This document shows positions 34,701 through 45,630 of a stretch of 64,000 bases of DNA, in pieces. The position numbers and the translations under genes are program-made. Source of the DNA: Eulemur rufifrons (taxonomy: Eukaryota; Chordata; Mammalia; Primates; Lemuridae); NCBI RefSeq assembly GCF_041146395.1, contig NC_090984.1, forward strand, positions 88,811,114-88,875,113. Direction: 5' to 3'. Below the pieces are notes generated by a model. The model did not search any database. It was not told where the DNA came from and worked only from the letters and a program-made list of their open reading frames with translations. Position 1 is the stretch's first letter. Each line of letters begins with the position of its first letter.

Positions 34701-37700
34701 TTCCTGAGTTTTATTATAAGTGATTTAATAAAAATCGTCATATAGATAGCTTTTCGTGCATCCCTGATTGCTTCCCTATGCTAAAATTCTATAAGTAAAA
34801 TTGCTGGATCAAAGATTATAAACATTTTTAGGATTTTTGATGCATATTTCCAAACTGCCTAGGAAAGGAACCATTGTACCCTGGCTAGCAGTATATGGGA
34901 GTCTGTTTGGCCAACTTTACACCATTCTGAGTGTCCAATGGGTTTGGACTTAATGTGCTTTTTAAACTGTTTTGTAAAAAGTTTTTTAAAAATTTGGCAA
35001 CAGATCTTTGATTTAAACATGATCAAGGATAAAAGCATTTTTAAAACATAGTTTTGATGTTATAAATTCTTTATTTTATTTTACAGATACACCATCGTAT
35101 TTATCTATTATGCATTCTGCCTGGTGTTAATGATGCTGCTCCGACCTCTTCTGGTGAAGAAGATCGCATGTGGGTTAGGGAAGTCGGATCGATTTAAAAG
35201 TATTTATGCTGCACTTTATTTCTTCCCAATTTTAACCGTGCTTCAGGCAGTTGGTGGAGGCCTTTTATGTAAGTTTGATAAGTAAAGTCCACGAAATATT
35301 TATTATTATATGTAATAATATTTTCTCTGAATTTAACTTTGGAGCTTTTTTTTAAATAGTTTTTTTTAATCCTTGAAAATAAACCTTAGTATATATTTTT
35401 ACTAAAACATATAATCAATATTATAAAAAAATCTTGAATTTCTTGGAGTAGAAATTCTCACAAAATCAGTGGCAGCTAATCAAAACTGATTTCTATTTAG
35501 AGAATTCGTTACATTTGAAGCTCATAACCAAATTAAAAAATTTCAAAAACCTACGTATATAATAAAAAGTAAACACTGGTTTTTATTTGAAAGTATTTGG
35601 AAATTAGTCTTGATAATATATACAATTTATTATTAAGTAGGGTCTCAGGTTTCTAAGTTCCTTTATGAAAACCTTTTAGATACAGCCAAAAAAATCCTCA
35701 AAATATCCTTTATTTTAATATAACTATTATTCAGTAACCATGTAGACTGAACTGTGACTCAAAAGAATAAGGAAAAGTCACTGTTAAAAGCCTCACATAC
35801 TACTAGAAGATAAAGCAGGCAAGCTATAAATAGCTGAGAAAACATAGTATGGTTCTTTTGAATATGTGACATTGAGCATTGCAAGAATGTTAGATACCGT
35901 CCTTTATATGGAGCCTACCAGGGTGCAGAGGCCAAGTCTTCTGGCGTAAAGGAAGTGGGAAGGACTGGGTATCATTATGCAAGTAATGTAGCTTGGTAAT
36001 GTAATCTGGTAATATAGTTTGGGAATATAATTTCATTCAAGGTAAAGCTGGAGCTGAGGGTAAGGCTAAGGGAAATATTAGAGACTAGTCAGGGGTCTGT
36101 TGTTCCCCGTATTCTGGTTTACAGATAAACTGTTTCATTTGGCCTCCACAGTATTTGAAAAGCTATAGTTCCCTCTAGCTCCTACTGTTCCCTGGTTCCC
36201 CGTGAGATTTGGGCCACTTCAGTTATACACGCCTGGCTAGCCTCTGTAGACATTTGAGGTTGCTATTCTTGCTCTAGGGAATAGGGGCCTACTCTTAAAA
36301 AGATTTAGGCAGAAGAGTGACATGAGAGTAGATTTGCATTGTAGAAATACAGCTTGATAGCTGTGGAAGATGGATTGGCAGGGGAAGAGAACCTGGAAAT
36401 CAGTTAAGAGATCCTGCAGTAAACCAAGCCTGTTTGCCTGCCCTACAGTAGAGAAACACTGGGTATGAGGAGCTGTTTTAGAGGTAGAGTTAAGTAAGCT
36501 AGGTAATATTAAATATAAGGGGTTGAGGAAATGGCATGAGGGTATGATAAGGTAGCTCTCTGACTTAGAAACTGGTGGATGGATAAAAAGTGAGTATTTG
36601 AGGAAGCAAATAGGTTGGTGAGGAGAAGTGAATTTGGTTTTGGTATTCATGGAATATCCAAAAGCTTACAGGTAGTTGTTCGTATTAGTCTGGAGGTTAG
36701 GAGAGCTATCTAGGCTGGAAAGAGTTAAGAATTGGCAGCTCTAAAATCCAGTGGTGCTATTGTGTAGAACCTTTTGGTTATAAAATGGGGGAAAGGGAAA
36801 AGCAGGAGAAGGTTGAGAAAGTTAACCCAAAGAGACTGCCAGACAGATTGCTTTCTATTTCCTATATGGTAGCTGCCTAAATTGACAAATGCCTTTTCCC
36901 ACACTGAATATTTTTACGTCATTCAAAACACATTCATAGGGAGAATCACCCCATTCGCAATAAGCATAAACTTATACAATCTGCTGAGATTAGTCACAGA
37001 GGTTATTGTACCAACTCATAATTTTATAATGTTGAAGAAAAAAGAAAATAGATAATTTTGGGTTTGTAGGGGATATAGGAAGTCTGTGCAAAGTAGAGCA
37101 ACAGGAAGCTTCTTGTAGCTTAAGGTATGGGAGGATTGAGGGTATAGAGAGAAAGACACTGGGGATGACTAGGAAGATGTCAGGGATAAACTTTTACCTG
37201 CTTGGAAGTTTACTGAAGTCAGTTTTTAAGTGTGGTCTGCATCTGAACCACCAGGGGAACTAAAATGTAGATCCCCAGACTCTATCCCAGACCTACTTGC
37301 GCAAAATCTCAAATTGTTTTACACACTAGCATTTAAGAACCACTCTAAATCCTGCCTCCAGCCTAGGACTTCCTTCTATTCCCACATACTTTCTCTTCTT
37401 CCTTTTTACTTTATACAGCTTTTTACTACCAGGTCTTAAATTTATATCATTACCAACATTGTTTAGTTACTTATAAATTAAATGGGTTTTTTTTAATGGC
37501 TTAATCACCGTCTATAAAATAAAAGATTTTAAGTGTCAAACAAATCATTCACTTCTTTAGTAAGTTGGAATCAGGCCTATATAGATAATGCAGAGTTTCT
37601 GGCTGCTGCATCCTGAATTAACATTGGAAATTGTTCCAAATAGATTCTACTGCAATGTAGAATGACTGGTAGTTTCATAAACTGAAGTTGTTTTAAAAGA

Positions 37701-40700
37701 ATTGTATGAAAAATAATTCAAGGTATTTTTTCTCAATTTGTCCATTTATTTTGGAGTGCTATAAATTTGAATCATTTTAAGAGAAAAATGGTATTTTGTT
37801 AAGAAGAAATTTTGCTTAAAGTATTATTACTGTACTATATTTGAAGTTGGAATTTCTAGAATTTTGATATTAAGGATACTGAGTGGTCTGTTTATCCTTT
37901 GAGGTTTGTTGATACATGAACTTTTCTAAAGATTAATTAAACCTGAATTACTCATATAGATAACCCTTTTCAACCAAGGTTCTCCATCTGGACCACAAAA
38001 CACAGAAAAGTATTTGAGTAACTATTTTCTCAATTTTCCTAAGTTTGGTACATAATTGGCACCATTCTAGATGCTTAGGAGAGAAGTTAATTTTTTATGT
38101 TCAATGATACCTTAAGGCAGGGATCTTCAAAGCCTGGCTGACAAACGTTAGTTTTTATGTTTTAAAATGATTAAAAAAAAAAAAAAAATCAAGAGTTACG
38201 TTTGTTGACATATGAAAATTGTGTGAAATTCATGTTTTACTGTCCATAAAGATTGTTTGGAACACAGTCACGGCTATTCCTTTATGTATTGTGTATGGCC
38301 GCTTTCGCTTTCCCTGTACAGCTGCAGAGTTGGGTAACTGAGACAGAGATTTTATGGCCAGCAAGGCTGAAACTATTTACTGTCTGGCCCTTCCCAGAAA
38401 AGGTTTGCTGACCCCTACTGTGGAACCTTAGCACTTAAGTCTCTCACAGAACTGGTTGAAAAAGGCTTCAACTCTAGGGAGAATTATACTGTTTGAATTT
38501 TGTAATGGTTTATTCAGAAAATTTGTTTAATTTCCAACAGAGTACCAATGCTTGCCTTTCAGATTATGCCTTCCCGTATATTATATTAGTGTTATCCTTG
38601 ATTACTCTGGCTGTGTACATGTCGGCTTCTGAAATAGAGGTAGGAAGTCTTTTCTTTCCTTTGTTAAAGATTTTTTTGAGAAATTTGACAATTGACTAGA
38701 ATGGTGCGTATGATACAAACAATATTATGGTGCAACTGTTTTAGTAGTCCTTGGCTAATTGAAGTCACTTGGTAGCTTTTAGCTCATTGGTTAAATTTAT
38801 GAAAAGTTGCATGCTAGACTATATATTTCCTTGGGATATTAGTGATATAGTTAAGTTGTCAGGTTCAACTATTCAGCGTGATGGAGAAAAATCATTTCAC
38901 ATAATTTATCCACATAGCAAACATACACTTATTGAAATGCTGAAACCTATTAACACTATTTTGAGAGAAACATAAAAGTGCTTTACTATATACAGAACTA
39001 ATTTTAAACTATTTTACAATGGCAACACTACCAGAGTCATCAATAATTATATTGTGTATTCTCTGTCCTTCTATTTTTTTTACCTCAATTTTATTTTCTT
39101 GATTATGGGTGTTTATATATACCCCATAATATCTATAATATTTTGGTGATTTGGAGATAATATTAATAGCCATGTTATTCTGATACTGTTCCTTTTTTGA
39201 GGTATCCATTTTGTGCCTCTAACTTTTTAGTGTTTCAGTGGAAGGCCACTGTTACAAAGAATTATTTTTTGTTTGCTTGTTTTATTTTATGTCTTTATTT
39301 TCAGAATACTTTTAGTCAAAAAAAAAGTATATTTTGATTCATTTATAGGTCAGTGGGTAGAATAGAACATCATGTCATCACATTTATATTTTTAAATATT
39401 TTTAAGGAGCTAAGCTATTAGTAAAAAATTGAATAATAAATGAGAAGTAATAGTATATTTGACTCTATATCTAACTAGGGAAAAATATATTCATTAAAAT
39501 TGAATCAAAATGGGCATTTTTGCACATTTTGTTCACATGCAATCTTCTGAAATTTTATTTCTAAAATAATTCTGTGGCTGTCTACTATTTATTTTAATGT
39601 ATTACATTTAAATGCTTTTAAATACATTATGTCTGTGATTTAAGAACTCTTTATTTTGAGGCTCAACTGTAAAGGGACAAAAGTATAAGGTGTCTCAGTA
39701 CTCTTCCGTCTTATGCTTGCTAAATCTAGTGCCTGTGAACTGTCTTAAACTGCCCACTGTGGTTGATGAGATACATGCTTTTTCATGATTCTTAATATAA
39801 AAAAGCTCAACCCAAAGGAAATAAGTTGTAAACTATTTTGGAGTGCTGTTGATGCCACCTTTTCTGTTACATGAGTGAAAGAGTGAAGGGGGAAAACACC
39901 TGACTATAGGCAGAATAATAGTGCAGGAACTAGACAGAATGTTTTTATGGTGATTATTCAGTTCTTTCCATCTCTAGACTATCCTCATTTCTCCTTTGTA
40001 ATCTTTAATCAGCATTGCAATATGATTAATTAAAGAAGATAGGCAAATTAGTTTTGGTACTTTTATCAACTCTAGAGAAGGATTTGAGGCAGGAAACAGT
40101 TGGATATTTGAATAAAATGAAGTTTTTGAATTTTTGTTTTATCCATGGTTAGGAATGAGCTATACACTGCCAAATTAGCTTGAAACTTATTTCTCTGCCC
40201 GTGTGAATCTCTCCTCTATAAAATGTTCACATACTTCAATTAGCACTCTACATATGAATCAGAAATAGGAAACAGGAGAAGACAGCCTAGTTCTGGGTGA
40301 GTTGATGAGCCATTTAATGATAAGAGAAAGTTAGTAACTTATTATACATTATATTTTTGTGTGTTTATTAACGCATTTAGATATTACTTTTATATTAATT
40401 TGGTCTTTCCAATTTTTTGCATATTATAGAGCTGTGTTAAAGATTAAAAGAAAATCAGAGTATTTATATGTCATTTCTGCTCTCTTCTAATTATTCAGGT
40501 ACAGATTCCAGGAATGCTGGAAATTGGGTTTATGGAAATTGGGTTTATGTACCTCCTATTTCAAATACTACCTATGAGCCCATAGCTACAGTGGGCAGGA
40601 AGAAAGCATGTAATGTAATGAAGAGTTTCCCATCTAGTTTATATCTTTCAGAAGAAACTATAGTGCTTCCAGGAGTGAACGGTGGCATAGGCTAGGACTT

Positions 40701-41171
40701 AATACATGGGTTCTTGTTATGGTGCTGCTGCTGTGTGTGCTTATACGACATAGGAAGCCTCAGTTTCCTCATCTGTAAAGTGTGGTAGCTACACTGGGTG
40801 ATTTCTTAAGTCCTTTCTAGTTCAAACATTCTATGCTTTTGCAGTTATGATTATGTGTGAAAACAAATAATACATTTTAAATTAAAATATATTGAATTAT
40901 CTAGCTGATTTATCCTGATAATCTCTTTTCTTTCTTTTATAAAATTATATAGAACTGCTATGATCTTCTGGTCAGAAAGAAAAGACTTATTGTTCTCTTC
41001 AGCCACTGGTTACTTCATGCCTATGGAATAATCTCCATTTCCAGAGTGGATAAACTTGAGCAAGATTTGCCCCTTTTGGCTTTGGTACCTACACCAGCCC
41101 TTTTTTACTTGTTCACTGCAAAATTTACCGAACCTTCTCGGATACTCTCGGAAGGAGCCAATGGACACTGA
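24607..41171 (+). CDS. JKAMP: JNK1/MAPK8-associated membrane protein (7 exons)
   Basis: Multispanning ER membrane protein; the family links misfolded-protein degradation (RNF5, proteasome) with the duration of JNK1 signalling. Coding exons: 24607-24610, 26483-26574, 27140-27294, 31459-31665, 35087-35268, 38563-38639, 40953-41171. All introns are GT-AG and join in frame to 311 residues, the human length. The N-terminal domain is Cys-rich (C9, C14, C31, C34, C46, C49) with a sequon at N22 (NGS). Hydrophobic segments lie near 58-77, 92-110, 152-172, 192-213, 215-234, 251-270 and 277-294. The C-terminal tail is polar (EPSRILSEGANGH). Very close to the human protein by recall, apart from small changes such as H118 in LYIHSCR. 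Convergent with CCDC175 and divergent from L3HYPDH. Confidence 0.97.
24611..26482 (+). other. JKAMP intron 1
   Basis: Starts in the CpG island, then becomes AT-rich. Holds an A18 run (about 25,054-25,071), an L2 3' end (25,500-25,640) and a T-run (about 25,723-25,749). No extra coding exon recognised. Confidence 0.7.
25500..25640 (+). repeat. L2 3' end
   Basis: 'gggcagggactctgtcatgt', 'tttccctatgtacattggtg', and the terminal 'tgtttattgaatgaatgaat' are the hallmarks of an L2 3' end. Confidence 0.8.
26483..26574 (+). CDS. JKAMP: JKAMP coding exon 2
   Basis: Acceptor TTTTTAAAAAG|CTGTC, with a poor pyrimidine tract close to the AG, and donor GGG|GTAAGT. Encodes residues 2-32, AVDIQPACLGLYCGKTLL to GECG. 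Confidence 0.93.
27140..27294 (+). CDS. JKAMP: JKAMP coding exon 3
   Basis: Acceptor ATTGTAG|GTGTG and donor AAGAG|GTTAGC. Residues 33-83 plus two bases: VCPRGQRTNAQKYCQPC, then the first membrane segment and GKK. Confidence 0.95.
28180..28590 (+). repeat. L2 LINE 3' part
   Basis: L2 non-LTR fragment: 'cttcaggtcctttccctctc', 'gaggccttccctgtcccaat', 'agcactttacattccccctg', and a terminal 'gatagatgcttactatttgc' in order. Confidence 0.85.
30470..30830 (-). repeat. Interspersed repeat, copy A (pair with 60.5 kb)
   Basis: Shares scattered identical words with about 60,540-60,760: 'gagacccac' then 'gggtgtg', 'aagtct', 'aagagcca', and 'caggaaagccaa'/'cagggaagccca' before 'cagtgt'/'cagggt'. On the minus strand both copies carry degenerate open frames with similar ends (WVSS/WVSF). 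Probably an LTR-class element; family unknown to me. Confidence 0.4.
31459..31665 (+). CDS. JKAMP: JKAMP coding exon 4
   Basis: Acceptor TTCCTCTAG|TTCCAG and donor CCACT|GTAAGT. 207 nt, from SSSALFQHITALFECSM to HCTHEAVYP. Confidence 0.95.
31735..31945 (+). repeat. MIR SINE
   Basis: 'cttgggtttgaatcccaggt', 'ctgccagctgctattatttt', 'cctcagttttcccattggta', 'gtgaggattaagtgaatcc': a clear full MIR. Confidence 0.88.
34070..34353 (-). mobile_element. Old diverged Alu with target-site duplication
   Basis: Antisense Alu without the strepsirrhine AT-rich linker and with many mutations ('gagacagtgttacattctgt', 'ggctaatttttaaaattttt'), so an old J-like type. It is flanked by acaggacatttc at 34,058-34,069 and 34,354-34,365. 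Confidence 0.85.
34380..34960. repeat. Old L1-like 3' UTR stretch
   Basis: Wording such as 'ctgcatagtattcctgtatg', 'taagtaaaattgctggatca' and 'catatttccaaactgcctag' is typical of old L1M 3' ends. Orientation and family not fixed. Confidence 0.5.
34616..34665. repeat. Short tandem repeat, unit tgaatgtactat
   Basis: Three imperfect copies of tgaatgtactat separated by short spacers ('gaatgtgtgaatgtactata', 'gcatgaatgtactatt'). Local tandem duplication inside the L1-like stretch. Confidence 0.7.
35087..35268 (+). CDS. JKAMP: JKAMP coding exon 5
   Basis: Acceptor TTTTACAG|ATACACC and donor TTTTAT|GTAAGT. 182 nt: YTIVFIYYAFCLVLMM, RPLLVKKIACGLGKSDRF, then LTVLQAVGGGLL. Confidence 0.95.
37200..37350 (+). 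mobile_element. MER5-like hAT MITE
   Basis: 'gtggtctgcatctgaaccac', 'caggggaactaaaatgtaga', 'ccccagactctatcccagac' and 'acactagcatttaagaacca' follow MER5 order with an internal gap. Confidence 0.65.
38115..38430 (+). mobile_element. hAT-type MITE with A-run
   Basis: Near full-length copy bounded by 'gcagggatcttcaaagcctg' and 'gtttgctgacccctac', with 'ttggaacacagtcacggcta', 'gtacagctgcagagttgggt' and 'ctatttactgtctggccctt'. Same family as the element at 45,371-45,509. Confidence 0.8.
38563..38639 (+). CDS. JKAMP: JKAMP coding exon 6
   Basis: Acceptor TGCCTTTCAG|ATTATG and donor ATAGAG|GTAGGA. 77 nt encoding YAFPYIILVLSLITLAVYM then SASEIE, one membrane segment. Confidence 0.95.
38640..40952 (+). 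other. JKAMP intron 6
   Basis: AT-rich unique DNA. A perfect 15-bp tandem duplication lies at 40,518-40,547 and a MIR tail at about 40,745-40,845 ('gcctcagtttcctcatctgt'). No other element recognised. Confidence 0.65.
40953..41171 (+). CDS. JKAMP: JKAMP coding exon 7 (stop)
   Basis: Acceptor TTATATAG|AACTGC. 72 codons plus TGA, residues 240-311, with RKKRLIVLFSHWLLHAYG and the tail ILSEGANGH. Confidence 0.95.
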   Translation, partial: NCYDLLVRKKRLIVLFSHWLLHAYGIISISRVDKLEQDLPLLALVPTPALFYLFTAKFTEPSRILSEGANGH

Positions 41172-41825
41172 ATGAAAAAATTTTACATGCCAAAAAACCT
41201 AAGAAGTATACTTAGTTAAAAAGTAAAGAAATTTGAAAAACTTATTAATACTATTCTGTCATATATGGGAGCAAAATTGTATCTTCTGTTTGGGTTTTGT
41301 TTTGTTTTTTTGACTTAATAGACTTTATGGTTAGACCTGTAGACTTGGAAAATACAAAATACCGTAATACCGTTACTTAGTATGACATTATCTATTTCAC
41401 TAGAAGCCTATTGGGAAGCACTTGCCTTTCTCACAGTTCACTTATTCTCTAGAGCAAAATCATGTTTCTGTGTACCTAGCAATGTGTTGTTCCCATTTTA
41501 TTAAGAAAAACTTGAACAAGTATAATCTGAAATCCTTAGCAGTGGCATAATTGTGCATGCCTGCTGTGTTTCAATCTGTTTTCCACCTATAAGGAATTAT
41601 AAAGACAAACATACTTGTGGGGTCTTTTAGCAAACATGGAAGTAAAGTATATTGTTTTTTGTTATCTATTTATTTTCACCAATACAGTATTTTGATATAT
41701 TACAAAAATAAAGCATAATTTATATAGCAGGCTTTCTGTTTATAGATAGTTTGGTTGAAGACTTGTTCAGATGATTGTTCCTGTAGAAAAAAACAATAAT
41801 AAAAAGTTTACAAAAAATTTCAATG
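41172..41825 (+). other. JKAMP: JKAMP 3' UTR (probable)
   Basis: AT-rich sequence after the stop. AATAAA signals at 41,707-41,712 and 41,798-41,803 are plausible cleavage signals. A third, at 42,515-42,520 ('gaaataaaatg'), could give a longer transcript. Which is used cannot be told here. Confidence 0.6.
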
Positions 41826-43078
41826 TTTTGACCTTTTATTTTTTGGCACAATAATTATGGAAGTAATTCAAAATGTTAAGTAGTAAGATTAGTATCTATT
41901 TCCCAAGTGAATAAATACATGTACTTAAATATTCCCTACTTCTCATATCTCATTTTTGAAGGATATACATACATGCCATACTTTATTGGTCCAGAGACAC
42001 ATTTTTTTCCCTCACATTGTGACATCTCTGAGTTGGGATGCATCTTACAATTGATAGCTTCTTAGATTTAATGAAATAGAGAATATATATAGTATATGGA
42101 CAGTTTTCTTGCAGTTGGTTTGTGATAAATGTGCTGTGATGTTTACACTCTCTGAAGGCGTCACAAGACTCATCCTCACAACCATGGAAGCAAAATAAAT
42201 TTTTTAATACTTAACCTAATAACCTGACCATATTTATGCATTTGTATTGTTTAGAAGGTTACTTACCGATTCTGCTACTTGAGGTAGGGCAAATTAGTTA
42301 AATCTCAGACATTTAAGATTTCTATTAGAGTAGCAAAATATGAAAGTAAGTGCACTCACTTTTCCTGTAGTTTTGTTTATGCCTTTTGAATTCACAGCAG
42401 TTGTATCCTTGAGTTATTTTGTTACTTATTCTTTGTTAATCTTTTTTTCCCAGTACACGCAACTGCTGCAAAAAGGACTGTTTTAGTACGAATATGTTTC
42501 TTCTTTTCTGTAGAAATAAAATGTAAAAATTCTATTGTATTTCATACAGGTTTGGGTGGTTTTTAGTGTCCCTTAAAATTCTGAGTTGCCCAAAGAATCC
42601 TCAACTGGATAATTGTATAATGGGGGTAGGGGGTTGAGGAGGGGATGGGGAAGGTGTCATGTATCTGATTACCAGGATTATATCTTGTGGTCCCACTATA
42701 TTTGCAACCATTTTAACAATCATCTCAGATCTCCTATTCTAGCAAAAATTAATATATGCAAAAGGAGAAATTATGCAAGACATTATGATTACAAGTACTG
42801 AAAGGCAGAGAATTTCAGGAATACTTAATACATATCTGCATTTTGAATTTGCTTTCATAAGAACGAGACTAGAAAAATTCGCAGCCACTATATTTGCTAA
42901 TGTTACTAAATAATTTGTTAAAACATGGTCATTAAAAAAAAATATACAAAAACAACACTTGTCTTAGCTTTCTTAAGTTTTGACTTACGTCCTTATAGCA
43001 TGTTACAATTTTAACTGCTACAGTGTGTGCCAATTATTTTGCCAACCAGTCCTGAATATGTTATTTATTTAATTATTA

Positions 43079-43394
43079 TTTTTTTTTGAGACAGCGTCTC
43101 ACTCTCTTGCCTGGGCTAGAGTGTCGTGGCGTCAGCCTAGCTCACAGCAACCTCAAACTCTTGGGCTCAAGCAATCCTACTGCCTCAGCTTCCTGGGTAG
43201 CTGGTACTACAGGCACGTGCCACCATGCCCAGATAAATTTTTCTATATATATTTAGTTGTTTGGCTAATTTCTTTCTATTTTTTTAGTAGAGACGGGGTC
43301 TTGTCTTGCTCAGGCTGGTCTCGAACTCCTGAGCTCAAACGATCCGCTGGCCGCGGTCTCCCAGAGAGCTAGGATTACAGGTGTGTGCCTGGCC
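43079..43394 (-). mobile_element. Strepsirrhine-type Alu, diverged
   Basis: Antisense dimer with AT-rich linker ('ttctatatatatttagttgt') and 'caggctggtctcgaactcct'. Its ends carry a diverged 17-bp duplication, cctgaatatgttattta (43,051) versus cctgaacatgtaattta (43,394). Confidence 0.9.
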
Positions 43395-43424
43395 CTGAAC
43401 ATGTAATTTAAAAGTCAAAATACA

Positions 43425-43660
43425 GATGGAGTATTCCACATCCAAAAATGCTTGGAACCAGAAATGTTTCAGATTTCAGAGTTTTTCAGATTTTTAAATA
43501 GTTGCATTATATTTACCAGTTCAGTATCTCTAATCTGAAATCTGAAATGCTCCAAGGAGCGTTTTTTGGGGGCATCATGTTGGTGCTCCAAAGGTTTCGG
43601 ATTTGGAGCTTCTCGGATTTCCGATTTTTGGATCAGGTACACTCAACCTGTATTTTCTTG
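43425..43660 (+). mobile_element. Tigger-type DNA transposon MITE
   Basis: 'ggagtattccacatccaaaa', 'atgcttggaaccagaaatgt', 'ttcagatttcagagtttttc' on the left. The right side has 'gtttcggatttggagcttct', 'cggatttccgatttttggat' and 'cactcaacctgta'. The ends are complementary, as in mariner/Tigger elements; the interior is deleted. Confidence 0.8.
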
Positions 43661-43699
43661 ATTAATTTGGGTCAATTGGTAAACTTGACAACTACTTAT

Positions 43700-43880
43700 T
43701 TAAAACCATTGGTTTTCAAGATTTGACTGCACATTGGAACCACCTAGAGAAATTATTTTTAAAATATGCCTAGTTCTAACCCCCAGAGATTCACATTGAA
43801 TTGGTCTATGGTGTGGCCTGAGCATAGGTTTTTTTTCTTTAAAACCTGGTGATTCTAATGTTTGAGAACCACTGATCTAC
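43700..43880 (+). mobile_element. MER5-like hAT MITE
   Basis: 'cattggttttcaagatttga', 'cattggaaccacctagagaa', 'ggtctatggtgtggcctgag', ending 'atgtttgagaaccactgat'. Confidence 0.85.
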
Positions 43881-44175
43881 TCTTTTCCTAGTTCAGATCT
43901 TAATTTTTCCAAGAGGCCTTTTGACAATTTCTGGGCAAATGATTTTATTATCTCTCAGTGAAATTTTGATTGCACTTATTTATAAGGAGGTTCTGAGAAT
44001 TAAATGATCAAAATGTAGATAATTGTATCAAGTCCTTTTTCATAACAATAACAAAAAGGTAACTGACAGTTTTATGAATTGATTTTTTTAATGTTTTTTT
44101 TAAAGCATCTAGTGGCCTAAAAAAGTCTTCTGTAAAGCATGTATCCAGTTAAGATATTTGGTTAATAGGCAAATT

Positions 44176-44266
44176 ACTTATCTATATATCTAATATAGAT
44201 ATAGATATCTATATCTAATATATTATATCATATATTATAACCTAAGTTATATGATATAATACTCAA
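44176..44266. repeat. AT-rich palindromic tract
   Basis: About 90 bp made of nested inverted words: atatctaatatagatat, agatatctatatct, aatatattatat, and tcatatattata against tatatgatataat. It could extrude as hairpins. No coding or RNA role is suggested. Confidence 0.7.
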
Positions 44267-45019
44267 GACTTTCGGAATTTTAAAACAAAATTCTTTTTAA
44301 TACTTTAAGAATAACTGCACTAAATTACACTCTGGTTTAGGCATACAATCAGAATTAACTTGTTTACCTTTTGATTACAGGAAAAATTAAGGCAAAAAGT
44401 AACAATCTTAGCTTTCAGGATGAAGTCTGGCATTTACCATTCTGACAAGCCTATCCCACACCCTTGCCAGTTGGTTCCCCAAGCAGATCTCCACTCAGCC
44501 TCACTATGTGCAATTCTTGGCCAGCCAATGTCTATTCTGCTCCCTCGGGAAGACATCCCTGTGTACTCGAACATCCAAAAGACTTAGAGCTTTACTCTCC
44601 CATAGCCACTTGTTAGAAGGAATCCACTGTATTCTAATCTCTTCACTTGTCTGTTTCTCACAGAGTATGGGCTTTAAGGTCAGGGACCGGGTTTTATTTA
44701 ACTTTGTCACTGGAACATCTGCTCCAGTGAGAGGCTTAAAGGCGCCCAATATATTAATGAAGCTAGTGCAGTGATTCTGAAGGAGCTCACAGGACCGGCA
44801 GGGCTGCAGTGATGTATTGTGGCCACAAGGGGACAGGAGAGGGCTGCTGAGCGGGAGGAGATCCCAGGGCTCCTCCAGAAGTCGTGTGGCAAAAGCAATT
44901 CAACAGGAAACATTAAAAAGCTAGGAGATTACAGTTGGCTCAGAGACGGCCAAGAAATTCAAGAAGCCAAACTTTACTATTACCTCCCCAGGAGGGTGGT
45001 ACATTTCAGGGATCTGATG

Positions 45020-45180
45020 AGTGCCTAATATGGGTCTGGTGTTTTATAACTCCTGTTATCTGCGATATTTTACAACTGGGGAAACTGAGGAATGGAGGTT
45101 AAATAACATGTAAGAAGCAGAGCTGGTGTTTGAGCCCAGGTCTACCTCACTCCAAAGCCCACATGGCGTCAGTGCTCCAG
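45020..45180 (-). repeat. MIR SINE, antisense
   Basis: 'attttacaactggggaaact', 'gaggaatggaggttaaataa', 'ggtgtttgagcccaggtcta', 'cactccaaagcccaca'. Confidence 0.8.
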
Positions 45181-45219
45181 GAGCAGAAGTAAGTAGAGCT
45201 ATGGGCAGCCAGAAATCTT

Positions 45220-45630
45220 CCTTTAGGTCTCAGCTCAGTTCAGAGATCTCTCCCTTGATTCCTTAACCAGGTTAAGTCTCCCTTTTAGGTTCTCTCATAC
45301 CTCTATGCTCCACCTTCAGTACACTTGGGACTTTATATAGATTGTATAATATCAGATCCTCCTACTATACCAGAGATGAACAAGTTATAGCCTAAGGGGC
45401 AATTCTGCTACAATGGCCAAGTTGAGCAGTTGCTACAGAGACCTCATGGCTGGCAAGGCCAAAAATATTTATTATTTGGCCTTTTACAGGAAAAGTCTGC
45501 CAACCCCTGTACTAGACTGAGTTCCACTTGGACAGGGACTGTATCTGTTTCATCCACCGTTGCAACCCAAGTATCTAACATGGTGGTTGGCACAGAACAG
45601 GCACTCAGTAAATACTTGTTGAATACAGTT
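45220..45630 (+). repeat. L2 LINE 3' part, interrupted
   Basis: Left part 'cttgattccttaaccaggtt' to 'cagtacacttgggactttat'; right part 'cacttggacagggactgtat', 'ggcacagaacaggcactcag', 'taaatacttgttgaatacag'. The two join into one L2 3' end when 45,371-45,509 is removed. Confidence 0.85.
45371..45509 (+). mobile_element. hAT MITE nested in L2
   Basis: 139 bp from 'cagagatgaacaagttatag' to 'gtctgccaacccctg', with 'ccaaaaatatttattatttg' inside. Flanked by 8-bp near-duplicates tactatac (45,363-45,370) and tactagac (45,510-45,517), the length hAT transposases make. Confidence 0.88.

Larger units (their letters stand above)
31666..35086 (+). other. JKAMP intron 4
   Basis: Contains a MIR (31,735-31,945), an old Alu (34,070-34,353), an old L1-like 3' stretch (about 34,380-34,960) with a small tandem repeat, and otherwise unique AT-rich DNA. 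Confidence 0.7.
35269..38562 (+). other. JKAMP intron 5
   Basis: Mostly unique DNA, with a MER5-like element (about 37,200-37,350) and an hAT-type element (38,115-38,430). No coding exon other than those listed. Confidence 0.7.

Noticed and set aside
36237..36650. 137-codon minus-strand frame in JKAMP intron 5
   Set aside because: No recognisable sequence; intronic and opposite strand to the gene.
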